This document shows positions 1-7,287 of a DNA stretch of 18,398 nt, piece after piece (position 1 is the stretch's first letter; each line of letters starts with the position of its first letter). The stretch spans positions 1 through 18,398 of the forward strand of contig JAEXEN010000014.1 in assembly GCA_023400985.1 (NCBI GenBank), written 5' to 3'. The notes below the pieces were generated by a model. It saw only the letters and a program-made list of their open reading frames with translations. It did no database searches and was not told where the DNA came from. This DNA comes from Bacillota bacterium (lineage in GTDB: Bacteria; Bacillota; Clostridia; Christensenellales; CAG-138). The translations under genes were made by a program, and so were the position numbers.

Positions 1-611
1 ATGTATTTCGCGCGCTTTTCCTGCGCGGTGCTCGACGTCCGCAGTTCGTCGAACACGCCTTGCAGTTCCGCTTTGCTCTTTTCCACATTATCGATGATTT
101 CACGGCCCCATTTTGTGAGGAAGAACAATACGACAAGCTCGCCGTTGAGCATGAAGAAAACTGAAAGAAAATACGGCACGTTATGATCCGGCCCCAAAAG
201 CTGTTCCGGCCGCAGAGCGAATACGGCGATAAGCAGCGCGTTTAGGATGCCGCCATAGACGAGCAGCAGCTTTTTATCAAAGTACAGCGCCATGACCACC
301 GGAAGAAGGCACAACATGTAATGGCGGTCGAGCGAGAAGCTGCTGGTGAAAATCACCATATATACCGCAAGCACGGGAATCGTCCCGATCAGGAGCGATT
401 TTAGGAAACGATTGAATTTCAAAAAACAGATGGCCGTTACCAATGCGCCTACGGCGAGAGCCTCGATAGTGACGGTTATCTGTTTTCCGGTATTTTTCAA
501 AAACACCTGAAAGATAATGACGGCGATCACGACCCAGATAATGGCGAGCGCCGTTTTATCCACGCGGTTAAGATCATAGCCTGCAAAAGCGGCTTGTGCA
601 CGTTTCTTCAC
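1..611 (-). CDS. Multi-pass membrane sensor, probable methyl-accepting chemotaxis protein (5' part)
   Basis: The minus strand is open from a GTG at 609-611 to the left edge, about 203 codons, so the C-terminal part is missing. The GTG is preceded by a good AGGAGGA ribosome binding site. The visible part has a short basic N-terminus, then about six hydrophobic segments spread over residues 22-170, then a charged helical stretch (NVEKSKAELQGVFDEL) that looks like the start of a cytoplasmic coiled coil. This architecture is known from clostridial chemotaxis receptors that sense through an integral-membrane N-terminal domain instead of a periplasmic one. The signalling hairpin that would prove this lies outside the window. 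A membrane-linked GGDEF protein or histidine kinase is the main alternative. It lies 138 bp downstream of the SPFH gene on the same strand and may be read from it. The gene is seen directly; the chemotaxis assignment is inference. Confidence 0.6.
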   Translation of the reverse strand, partial: MKKRAQAAFAGYDLNRVDKTALAIIWVVIAVIIFQVFLKNTGKQITVTIEALAVGALVTAICFLKFNRFLKSLLIGTIPVLAVYMVIFTSSFSLDRHYMLCLLPVVMALYFDKKLLLVYGGILNALLIAVFALRPEQLLGPDHNVPYFLSVFFMLNGELVVLFFLTKWGREIIDNVEKSKAELQGVFDELRTSSTAQEKRAKY

Positions 612-749
612 AAAAACAGTTCCTCCTATGCTCTTTGCTTCCATTTCAATCTATCGGATTTTTGGCGGGAATTTTTAGTATTTTCACGATAAAAAAGGAA
701 CTGCCGCGCAAATATATTCGCACAGCAACCCCTTTTTAAAAAATTCAGT

Positions 750-2030
750 TTATTGCTTTTCCCCGCAATCGGGGCAGAACTTCGCGCTCGGCTCCAGCTC
801 GTGCCCACAGTTTTTGCATGCCTTCGCCTCGGGTTTCTTTTCGCCGCATTGCGCGCAAAACTTTGCGTCGGCAGCGTTTGCATGCCCGTTTGAACAGGTC
901 CAGCCCACACTTGATTCGGTTTTTTTCTCACCGCACTGCGCGCAGAACTTCGCGTCGGCGGCATTTGCGTGCCCGTTCGAACAGGTCCAGCCGCCCTGTG
1001 GAGCCGCCGCCTGCCGCTGCGCAGCGTTTTGCCGCATCTGCGCCTGATTGGTCTCGGAGAAGGCTGCGCCTACGCCGGCCGTGCCCTGCATGCCCAGGCC
1101 GACACCCATGAAGCCCGCCATGGAGCCCGCGCTGTTGCTGCCGGCCGCCTCGATACCACGTGCGACGGAACCCTGTACATAACCCTCGCGCACGCCCGGA
1201 TCGCCGAGCATGGCGCCTTGGTTTCGCATGTTGATGAGCTTTTGGGATTCTTCGTCGTAGGAGATGCTGCCGATACCGACGGAAAGCACTTCCATGCCGC
1301 GGTTCTGCTTCCATTCCTCGTCGAGCGCCTCGCTCATATATTTGCTGAGCTCTCTGCCCTTGCTCACCACGAAGGAGATGCGCTGCCCCTCGGCCGAAAG
1401 CTTGTTGACGGCGGCCGCGAGCGCCTCAAGGAACTCGTTGAGGTACTGCTCGTTGATCTCCGTGATGTCCACGCGCCCGGCGTTCCTCGGCACCGCCTCC
1501 TGATAGAACTTGATCGGATCGGTGATCTTGACGGAATACGTGCCGAACGCGCGCAGGAAAAGCTCGCTGTTGTAGAAGTTATCGAAATAGTTGACGGGGT
1601 TGCGCGTGCCGAACTTGATGCCCTTGATCTCCTGCAGATTAACGTAAAACACCTTCTGCGCGGAAGACGGCACGCCGCCGAACTTGAAGCGCGAGAAGGT
1701 TTCTTTGATCGTATCGCCAAGCTTCCCGGAGAACATGGAGGGCAAAGAGGAATGATCCACCTTGTAATATCCGGGCTCGGCGGTATAATCGACCATCTTG
1801 CCGCCGTCCACGAGCATCATGAACTGATTGTCGTACACGTGGATGATGGAACCGTTGGATACCGTGTTCGCCGTGCTTTTGGTGTTGGAGCTGCGTCTGT
1901 CGCCCTGCCGCACCGTAACGCCGGTGGTGAACACGGTGGTATCGCCCATGTCGTCAGGCTCAAGCACCTCGAGCCATTGGTCGGCAAGCCCCCCGCCTAT
2001 CGCGCCCGCAATCGCCTTAATAATACCCAT
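750..2030 (-). CDS. SPFH-domain protein with three C-terminal zinc ribbons (YdjI-like)
   Basis: This 426-residue protein starts at an ATG behind a strong GGAGG site. Residues about 45-250 form an SPFH/band-7 type domain of the 'virion core protein' group, to which Bacillus subtilis YdjI belongs. A Gly/Ala/Met-rich linker follows (about 285-345). The C-terminus carries three zinc-ribbon units: two near-identical 24-residue copies (347-370 and 376-399, each with Cys-His-Cys-Cys spacing) and a classical CxxC...CxxC unit at 404-426. The N-terminus (MGIIKAIAGAIGGG) is amphipathic and could contact membrane; no true transmembrane helix is visible. In B. subtilis, YdjI belongs to a PspA-linked envelope-stress system and helps scaffold proteins at the membrane, so a scaffold role is plausible here, but no pspA homologue lies in this window. 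Family assignment is firm; function is inference. Confidence 0.85.
   Translation of the reverse strand: MGIIKAIAGAIGGGLADQWLEVLEPDDMGDTTVFTTGVTVRQGDRRSSNTKSTANTVSNGSIIHVYDNQFMMLVDGGKMVDYTAEPGYYKVDHSSLPSMFSGKLGDTIKETFSRFKFGGVPSSAQKVFYVNLQEIKGIKFGTRNPVNYFDNFYNSELFLRAFGTYSVKITDPIKFYQEAVPRNAGRVDITEINEQYLNEFLEALAAAVNKLSAEGQRISFVVSKGRELSKYMSEALDEEWKQNRGMEVLSVGIGSISYDEESQKLINMRNQGAMLGDPGVREGYVQGSVARGIEAAGSNSAGSMAGFMGVGLGMQGTAGVGAAFSETNQAQMRQNAAQRQAAAPQGGWTCSNGHANAADAKFCAQCGEKKTESSVGWTCSNGHANAADAKFCAQCGEKKPEAKACKNCGHELEPSAKFCPDCGEKQ
834..992 (-). repeat. Tandem duplication encoding two zinc ribbons
   Basis: Copies at 921-992 and 834-905 (72 bp each, period 87 bp) encode the same 24-residue zinc ribbon without a change of residue, while several codons differ at third positions. 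The 5-residue spacers after each copy differ. This indicates an intragenic duplication kept under selection on the protein. Confidence 0.85.
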
Positions 2031-2107
2031 ATCGTACCTCCGTTAGTTAAGATGCGTCGTTTCACACCGCGCAAGGCGGCTAAGCTATCTATCTTTGAGT
2101 GTAATAC

Positions 2108-2178
2108 AAGTCATGAAAAATTACAATCGATCGGGCAAATGCGTTCATGCCGCCGCTTTTTATCCGATACCATGACTT
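2108..2178 (+). promoter_or_regulatory. Nested inverted repeats upstream of the purine permease, possible structured leader
   Basis: AAGTCATG at 2108-2115 is the exact reverse complement of CATGACTT at 2171-2178. Inside it, ATCGG (2130-2134) can pair with CCGAT (2164-2168) and GCA (2135-2137) with TGC (2148-2150). Such nesting could fold a leader RNA for the permease that starts at 2282. The conserved core of the classical purine riboswitch is not present. The repeats could also be an operator, or chance. A separate palindrome, CTCTTTAAAAAGAG, lies at 2237-2250, closer to the start. Confidence 0.25.
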
Positions 2179-2281
2179 ATGAAAAAACGCTTCGCATGGA
2201 AGACTATCTTTACCTTACATGAAATTTCCGACTGAACTCTTTAAAAAGAGGGCGTCATGTCGGCGAAAGGAGTGTAAAACC

Positions 2282-3613
2282 ATGAAAAAGAGCCGTACGG
2301 GGGCCGATCGCGCGCTGTTTACATTCAACGGGAAGCCGGCTTGGGGCGCGTCCATACCGCAGGCATTGCAGCATGTGCTCGCGATGCTCGTGGGCAACAT
2401 CACTCCGCCGATCCTCGTGGCGCAGTTACTGGGCTTGGGCGAGCCGGATAAGATACTTCTCATGCAGGCCGCCATGCTCATCGGCGGCATTACGACGCTT
2501 CTTCAGCTCTTCCCCGTTCTCGGCTTCGGCATGGGGCTCCCGAACGTGATGGGCGTAGCGTTTGCCTACATGCCTATTCTCACCGCCATCGGCGTCAACT
2601 ACGGCATTTCGGCCATTTTCGGCTCGCAGCTTGTGGCAGCCTTCGTTTCGATCTTCATCGGGATGCTGATAGGCAAAATACGCAGGTTCTTCCCGCCCAT
2701 CGTGAGCGGCACGGTGGTGCTGAGCATAGGATTGTCGCTATACAGTACGGCCGTCACCTACATGGCAGGCGGCAGCGCTTCGGCTGAGAACTTCGGCGAC
2801 CCGAGGTTCTGGCTCATCGCCCTTGTGGTGCTCGCCGTGACTTTAGCCTGCAATTTCTTCGGCAAGGGCTATATCAAGGTATCCGGCATGCTCATCGGCA
2901 TCGCGGTAGGCTACGCGCTATCGCTGATACTGGGTGGCATCGTAAGGTTCGACAGCGTAAAAACGGCTTCATGGATAGCGCTCCCGCAAGCGTTCAAATG
3001 GGGCCTCACCTTCCCGCCCACCGCCATCCTCTCCATGATACTCATGTACATCGTACAAGCGGTGCAGACCATCGGCGATGTTTCCTCCACCGCCATAGGC
3101 GCGTTCAACCGCGAGGCGACCGATAAGGAGCTGGGCGGCGCCATCAAGGGGCAGGGCATCTGCGGCATGCTCGGCGCGTGCATCGGCGGACTGCCAACTG
3201 ATCCTTACAGTCAGAACGTGGGCCTCATCGTGACCACCAAGGTCGTAGCCAAGCGCGTATTCGTGCTGGTAGGCGCTGTGATGATCATCGCCGGCCTCTG
3301 TCCGAAGTTTGGCGCGTTGATGACCACGATCCCTTATCCCGTTTTGGGCGGCGCGACGGTAACGGTATTTGCGGCCATCACCATGAGCGGCGTACAGCTT
3401 TTGACACAGCAGCCGCTCAACTACCGTAACAAGATGATCGTGGGCATCTCCCTCGCGCTCGGCGTGGGCGTAAGCATGGTTTCAAACTCGCTGCAGTTTT
3501 TCCCAGCCGAGATACAAAACATCATCGGCAAATCCCCCATCGTGCTTTCGTTCCTCGTCTCGTTCCTCTTGAACCTCATCGTACCCAAGGACGACAGTCC
3601 CGAGGAGGAATAA
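2282..3613 (+). CDS. NCS2-family purine (xanthine/urate-type) permease
   Basis: This is a 443-residue polytopic membrane protein of the nucleobase-ascorbate transporter family, which imports purines or uracil with protons. I start it at 2282 because AAAGGAG sits 8 nt upstream; an in-frame ATG at 2219 has no such site. Family marks: QHVLAM in TM1 (with the conserved His), GLPNVMGVAFAYM around TM3, TIGDVSSTA in TM8, the GLPTDPYSQNVG loop of TM10, and about 12-14 hydrophobic segments. Oddly, the TM8 acidic residue that is Glu in XanQ, UapA and UraA is Gln here (residue 262, codon 3065-3067); TM10 has the Gln-Asn pair typical of the xanthine/urate branch. The gene stands alone and ends in a strong terminator. 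Substrate is not proven: purine is favoured by TM10, but the Gln262 change leaves it open. Confidence 0.88.
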   Translation: MKKSRTGADRALFTFNGKPAWGASIPQALQHVLAMLVGNITPPILVAQLLGLGEPDKILLMQAAMLIGGITTLLQLFPVLGFGMGLPNVMGVAFAYMPILTAIGVNYGISAIFGSQLVAAFVSIFIGMLIGKIRRFFPPIVSGTVVLSIGLSLYSTAVTYMAGGSASAENFGDPRFWLIALVVLAVTLACNFFGKGYIKVSGMLIGIAVGYALSLILGGIVRFDSVKTASWIALPQAFKWGLTFPPTAILSMILMYIVQAVQTIGDVSSTAIGAFNREATDKELGGAIKGQGICGMLGACIGGLPTDPYSQNVGLIVTTKVVAKRVFVLVGAVMIIAGLCPKFGALMTTIPYPVLGGATVTVFAAITMSGVQLLTQQPLNYRNKMIVGISLALGVGVSMVSNSLQFFPAEIQNIIGKSPIVLSFLVSFLLNLIVPKDDSPEEE

Positions 3614-3648
3614 TGCCATAAGATAAAGGAGTCTGCTCCTTACCTTAT

Positions 3649-3696
3649 GCAAAAGATCCACCGGCGAAACTGAACCGGTGGATCTTTTGCGTTTTT
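3649..3696 (+). terminator. Rho-independent terminator of the permease gene
   Basis: A perfect 16-bp stem (3649-3664 with 3675-3690) and a 10-nt loop are followed by GTTTTT and further T-rich sequence. It ends 7 bp before the stop codon of the convergent transporter gene. A weaker hairpin (about 3616-3648, with the GGAG/CTCC core) precedes it. There is no T-run on the minus strand, so it works mainly for the plus strand. Confidence 0.93.
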
Positions 3697-3702
3697 GCAT
3701 TT

Positions 3703-4743
3703 TTAATGCGTATGCGCGTGGTGCACGTCCGGCGTGTGCGGGTGTGCGTGCGTCAAGGCTTCATGGGTATGGATATGGCTGTGCCCGCCCTTGACCTCGA
3801 TATCGTGGCTGTGCGTGTGATGTCCGTCATCGTGGCTGTGGCGGTGCTCATGCACGATCGCTTCGTGCTTATGCATATGCGAATGCCGCTCCGTCGCCGC
3901 GAGCACGCCGCCGAGCAGCATTAAAAGAAGCGCGGCAAGAAAGAAAAACGTAAGACGCTGACCAAAAAGCACCGCCGAGAACGCCGCGCCCAAAAACGGC
4001 GCAACGGCATAATAGGCGCCTGTTCGCGCCGCGCCGAGGCTCCTTTGCGCGAGAATATAAAACCGTATGCTCAGCCCATAGGAAGCAAAGCCGAGCAAAA
4101 GCGCAAGCAGCATGGATACGGGCGCCCATGTAAGCTCACCCGTGCACGCCGCCAGGAGCATTGCGCCCGTACCCGCGCCTATACCCTTGATCATAACGAC
4201 CTGCTGCGGATCCTTTTGTGAGAGAGCACGCGTAAGGTTGTTTTCGAGGCCCCAGCAAACGCACGCGAGAAGAGCGAAAAGCACCCCGGGCGAAAGCGAA
4301 AAGCCCGCTGCGCCGTCGAGCGATAAAAGCGCGCTCGCCGCCGTGATGAGCGCAATCGCAAACCACAGCCGCTTGCCTACGGGTTCGCGGAACAGCATCA
4401 GCGCGATAACGGCCGTCGCCACGGTCTCGAAGTTTCCCGCAAGCGAAACAGAAGCGGCCGAAGCCGTTTTCAGGCTGAAAAGAAGCAGGATCGGCGCAGC
4501 AATATCGAGCAAGATCATAAGCCCCGCGTAGGGCAGCTCACGCCTTCCGATACGCGCCTCCGTGGAACCGCGGCCGCCCGGGAGCATGCGGAGGGTGAGC
4601 ATGCCAAGCCCCGCCCCAAAGTAAAGAAGCGCGGCAAGCATGAATGGCGTTAGCCTTTCAAGGAGGAGCTTGGAAAGCGGTACGCTCACACCGTAAAGAA
4701 GCGCAGAAAGAAGTGCAAAAAGCACGGGGAGCCTAAGTCTCAT
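3703..4743 (-). CDS. DMT/EamA-family transporter with a His-rich metal-binding tail
   Basis: This 346-residue protein has about ten membrane helices built from two EamA repeats (residues about 1-285). The start at 4743 is chosen because AAAGGAG lies 7 nt upstream; a GTG 12 codons further up lacks a site. The first half has the VPLSKLLLERLTP stretch and SLAGNFETVATAVIALMLFREPVGKR, the usual EamA helix-4 region. The last 62 residues (285-346) are hydrophilic and hold 23 histidines, mostly as HxH and HH, with Asp and Glu. EamA proteins export or exchange metabolites. Such a tail is known from metal transporters (ZIP, CDF, RcnA), so the cargo could be Zn, Ni or Co, or the tail could be a metal sensor or buffer. 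It is the third gene of an operon, 28 bp after the small membrane protein. Family firm, substrate unknown. Confidence 0.87.
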   Translation of the reverse strand: MRLRLPVLFALLSALLYGVSVPLSKLLLERLTPFMLAALLYFGAGLGMLTLRMLPGGRGSTEARIGRRELPYAGLMILLDIAAPILLLFSLKTASAASVSLAGNFETVATAVIALMLFREPVGKRLWFAIALITAASALLSLDGAAGFSLSPGVLFALLACVCWGLENNLTRALSQKDPQQVVMIKGIGAGTGAMLLAACTGELTWAPVSMLLALLLGFASYGLSIRFYILAQRSLGAARTGAYYAVAPFLGAAFSAVLFGQRLTFFFLAALLLMLLGGVLAATERHSHMHKHEAIVHEHRHSHDDGHHTHSHDIEVKGGHSHIHTHEALTHAHPHTPDVHHAHTH

Positions 4744-4771
4744 CGTTTTCTCCTTTGGACCTTGCCCCGGC

Positions 4772-4981
4772 CTATTCACCCTTCTTATACAATTGCACCG
4801 CCGAAAGTATGGAACTTAAAAGCGCAATCACACAGAAAGCGCAAAGCAGCCAATCGGAAATATCGCTGCCGATGAACTCCATCGCGGGGTTAAAACGGTC
4901 GATGCAGAAAAACACGAGGAACACGACGCTCAATACGATGGTCGCATGCGTCAAAAGCGTACGCAGCATATACTTTTTCAT
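4772..4981 (-). CDS. Small two-helix membrane protein of unknown function
   Basis: This 69-residue ORF starts 2 nt after the stop of the NAGPA-domain gene (TGAAAATG), so it is probably translationally coupled. It is nearly all membrane: helix 1 at about 8-27 and helix 2 at about 43-64, joined by a short polar loop with Asp and Glu, with a basic N-terminus (MKKYMLR) and basic end (YKKGE). I do not recognise a family. Its position between an envelope glycosidase-like protein and a transporter suggests an accessory subunit of one of them; this is inference from context only. Confidence 0.75.
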   Translation of the reverse strand: MKKYMLRTLLTHATIVLSVVFLVFFCIDRFNPAMEFIGSDISDWLLCAFCVIALLSSILSAVQLYKKGE

Positions 4982-4983
4982 TT

Positions 4984-5964
4984 TCAGCCCACCCCGAAAT
5001 AAACGATATCGCTCGACTTGCGGCCGCCGCCCGAGGGGCGGCTGACGAGTTCGCCCTGGAACATCATCTGCGCGGTCGCGCCGCCGTCGAGGTTATAGGC
5101 CGCCTTACAGCCCAAGGAATAAAAGAGCGATGAAAATTCCGCAAGCGTCATGCCCGAGGAATAGCCCGACTGCCTGCCGTCCACCACGACAAGGCAGTAG
5201 TGGCCCGGCTCGTAGTAGCCGATGCCGCAGCGCGGGTTTTTATCGCTGATCCCGCCTGTGAACCTTTCGACGCTTTGTCCATCCTTCAGAAGTTCCGGCC
5301 CAAACGACCAAACCTGCCAGGCCTTTTTGGTGACCGCGCTGTCGAGATCGAATTCCTCCTTGGTGAAGGTCTCCATCGTGCCGTCAAAAAACAGCACGCA
5401 AACATCCTCATACGGCTTTTCGCGGTAAAGCTCGCCGTTTCTTACAACGACGCCCGCGCTTCGCGCACTGTAATAATCGCCCGTCACGGCAAGGATGGCG
5501 TCGTTCTCCCGCGCCATGTCGAGCGGAACGCCGCGCTGCCCCTGCCCGTACTGCCCGCCCGCAAAAGCCGTTTTAAAGCGGGAGATATCCTTTATCCAAA
5601 CGTCCGCTACAAAATAGGTGATCCCGTTTTCCTGCACTTCGTTCACAGCGATGCGAAGGCTGTCGCTCTGGTAGCTGTACGCCGCGCCAGAATCGGTATC
5701 CTCCGTGGGGAAGGCGGCGGTAAAATCACCCGGAGCATAGGTGGGTGCGGGCGCATCCGTCGCCTGCGCCGCCGGCAGTGCGGCGGTTTTTACGGGCCGC
5801 GCAGTCGGGCCCGTTTCTATTTCCACGATCCGCTCGATGGGTGCCCCTATTCTCGGAAGCACATGGTGGAAAAGCGCAAACACCACGAGCACGACTCCCA
5901 CCACAAGTATGTCCGACACAACGACCCATACGGGACGCAGGCGTTTCCTGCTTCCGTTTCTCAT
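4984..5964 (-). CDS. Membrane-anchored phosphodiester glycosidase (NAGPA-domain) protein
   Basis: This 326-residue protein is started at 5964, where GGGGAGAGG lies just upstream; a GTG at 5982 would place this site inside the gene. It has a basic N-terminus, one signal-anchor helix (about 12-34), a Pro/Ala/Thr-rich linker (about 50-90), then the NAGPA domain. Typical motifs are VTGDYYSARSAGVVVRNGE (Asp163 region), CLVVVDGRQSGYSSGMTLAE, and AYNLDGGATAQM (Asp293). This domain removes N-acetylglucosamine from phosphodiesters in the mammalian uncovering enzyme. Bacterial members act outside the cell on polysaccharide or teichoic-acid type phosphodiesters and are often cell-surface proteins. It is first in a three-gene operon with a -10 element about 70 bp upstream. 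Exact substrate unknown. Confidence 0.9.
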   Translation of the reverse strand: MRNGSRKRLRPVWVVVSDILVVGVVLVVFALFHHVLPRIGAPIERIVEIETGPTARPVKTAALPAAQATDAPAPTYAPGDFTAAFPTEDTDSGAAYSYQSDSLRIAVNEVQENGITYFVADVWIKDISRFKTAFAGGQYGQGQRGVPLDMARENDAILAVTGDYYSARSAGVVVRNGELYREKPYEDVCVLFFDGTMETFTKEEFDLDSAVTKKAWQVWSFGPELLKDGQSVERFTGGISDKNPRCGIGYYEPGHYCLVVVDGRQSGYSSGMTLAEFSSLFYSLGCKAAYNLDGGATAQMMFQGELVSRPSGGGRKSSDIVYFGVG

Positions 5965-6029
5965 ACATCCTCTCCCCGTCACAGATATTTATTCCGCATA
6001 AAAATAAGCCATATATTGAGGCTGTTTGC

Positions 6030-6044
6030 GGTATCATTATACCA
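6030..6044 (-). promoter_or_regulatory. Extended -10 promoter of the NAGPA operon inside a palindrome
   Basis: On the minus strand, TGG directly precedes a perfect TATAAT (6036-6041), an extended -10 element with no good -35 match 17 nt upstream. The same bases form the palindrome GGTATcATtATACC (6030-6043). A repressor binding there would cover the -10 box. The NAGPA start lies about 70 bp downstream. Confidence 0.65.
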
Positions 6045-6164
6045 TGCAGCCCATAAAATGTATGCAGAGAATGCGCTTGCTTTTCCTTCGTATTTATAAA
6101 CTTTAACCACGATCCCATAAGATGGAAACATTGTGTATCGCTACTTCCACGCCGCCGGGAAAAA

Positions 6165-6173
6165 TGGTACAAT
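6165..6173 (+). promoter_or_regulatory. Extended -10 promoter of the GT2-GtrA operon
   Basis: TGG followed by TACAAT (6168-6173) is an extended -10 element about 82 bp before the ATG of the glycosyltransferase. No convincing -35 box is seen. The divergent NAGPA operon uses the same kind of element. Confidence 0.55.
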
Positions 6174-6255
6174 CAAGCGTAATATCTGCCGGTTCGACAG
6201 CCTTCGCACCGCCGCAAGCGCAAACCTTTGATTATCGAGTTATCGAGGAAACCTT

Positions 6256-7284
6256 ATGTGCATTTACGTGCTCATCCCCGCCTACGAGCCCGACGTGTGG
6301 CTTGTGCCGTTTATAAGGGAGCTCACGGGAGAATTCAAAGTGGTGGTTGTGGACGACGGAAGCCGCCCCGCCTGCCCTGATATTTTCTCGCTCGCGGGGG
6401 ACGCGGGCGCGGTCATACTGAAGCACGCTTCTAATCTCGGCAAGGGCGCGGCGCTCAAAACGGGTATACGGTTTATCGAGAGCTTTGGCGACGCGACAGG
6501 CGTTATCACCGCGGATGCGGACGGACAGCACAGCGCAACGGATATCCGCCGCATTCGCGACGCGATGCTCCTTCATCCGGACACGCTATTCTTAGGTGTG
6601 CGGGATTTGACAAAGATGCCGCCGCGCTCGCGCTTCGGCAACACTATAACGCGCTTTTTCTTCCACATGCACACGGGATTTCGCGTTTCCGATACGCAAA
6701 CGGGCTTAAGGGGGCTTCCCGCCTCTTTGTTCCAAAGGCTTTTGGAGCTGAGCGGAGAGCGCTATGAATACGAGATGAACATGCTCTTGGCGCTCAGACA
6801 CTGGGGAATAAATTATAAGGAGATCCCTATCGAAACCATCTATATCGATAACAACCGCGCCTCGCATTTCCATGCGCTGCGCGACGGCTGGCGCGTGTTC
6901 TCGCGCGTCGTCAAATACTCGCTTTCGTCGCTTAGCGGCACGGCGCTCGACTATTTTATTTACGCGATACTTCTATTTCTTGTGCCTCCCTCATGGAGCT
7001 ACGGTATCGCCAAGGCCTGCGGCGGCATACTCAATTACGAGCTCAACCGCCGCTTCGTATTCCACCGCGGGCACAGCCTGAAAAATGCGTTCGGCTACGC
7101 CGCGCTTTCCGCGTTTTCCATGACGGCAGGCTCCTTGCTCGTGAGCCTCCTCACAAAACGCGGGCTCAACAGTTTTTTATCGAAGATCGCCATCGATCTG
7201 GGGCTTTTTACCCTCAACTATCTGGTGCAGAAATACCTTATCTTCAAAAAAGCCGAGGATAAGACATCCGAAAAAGGCGCATGA
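6256..7284 (+). CDS. Family 2 glycosyltransferase fused to a GtrA membrane domain
   Basis: This 342-residue protein joins two domains. Residues 1-215 are a DPM1/GtrB-like GT2 transferase: IPAYEP at 7-12, the nucleotide-binding VVDDGS at 31-36, the DxD metal site in TADADGQH (Asp87, Asp89), and SDTQTGLRG at 145-153, a family hallmark. Residues about 219-336 are a four-helix GtrA domain. GT2 enzymes of this type move a sugar from a nucleotide to polyprenyl phosphate on the cytoplasmic face; GtrA proteins are thought to flip the lipid-linked sugar outward. The fusion therefore may make and export a sugar donor for cell-wall or teichoic-acid glycosylation. GAGGAAA precedes the ATG. It is divergent from the NAGPA gene, which could act on related surface phosphodiesters (inference). 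Domain calls are firm, sugar unknown. Confidence 0.92.
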   Translation: MCIYVLIPAYEPDVWLVPFIRELTGEFKVVVVDDGSRPACPDIFSLAGDAGAVILKHASNLGKGAALKTGIRFIESFGDATGVITADADGQHSATDIRRIRDAMLLHPDTLFLGVRDLTKMPPRSRFGNTITRFFFHMHTGFRVSDTQTGLRGLPASLFQRLLELSGERYEYEMNMLLALRHWGINYKEIPIETIYIDNNRASHFHALRDGWRVFSRVVKYSLSSLSGTALDYFIYAILLFLVPPSWSYGIAKACGGILNYELNRRFVFHRGHSLKNAFGYAALSAFSMTAGSLLVSLLTKRGLNSFLSKIAIDLGLFTLNYLVQKYLIFKKAEDKTSEKGA

Positions 7285-7287
7285 CCT

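Noticed and set aside
969..2222. Long plus-strand open frame opposite the SPFH gene
   Set aside because: Its protein has no family features and its codons mirror the SPFH gene; GC-rich third positions keep the opposite strand open. The same holds for the plus-strand frames at 13032-13862 and 13925-14836.
2031..2281. Classical purine riboswitch before the permease gene
   Set aside because: The conserved loop and junction sequences of that class are not found; only generic inverted repeats are present.
2219..2281. Earlier start of the permease at ATG 2219
   Set aside because: No ribosome binding site, and the extra residues (KFPTELFKKRASCRRKE...) are not part of the NCS2 family; AAAGGAG precedes 2282.
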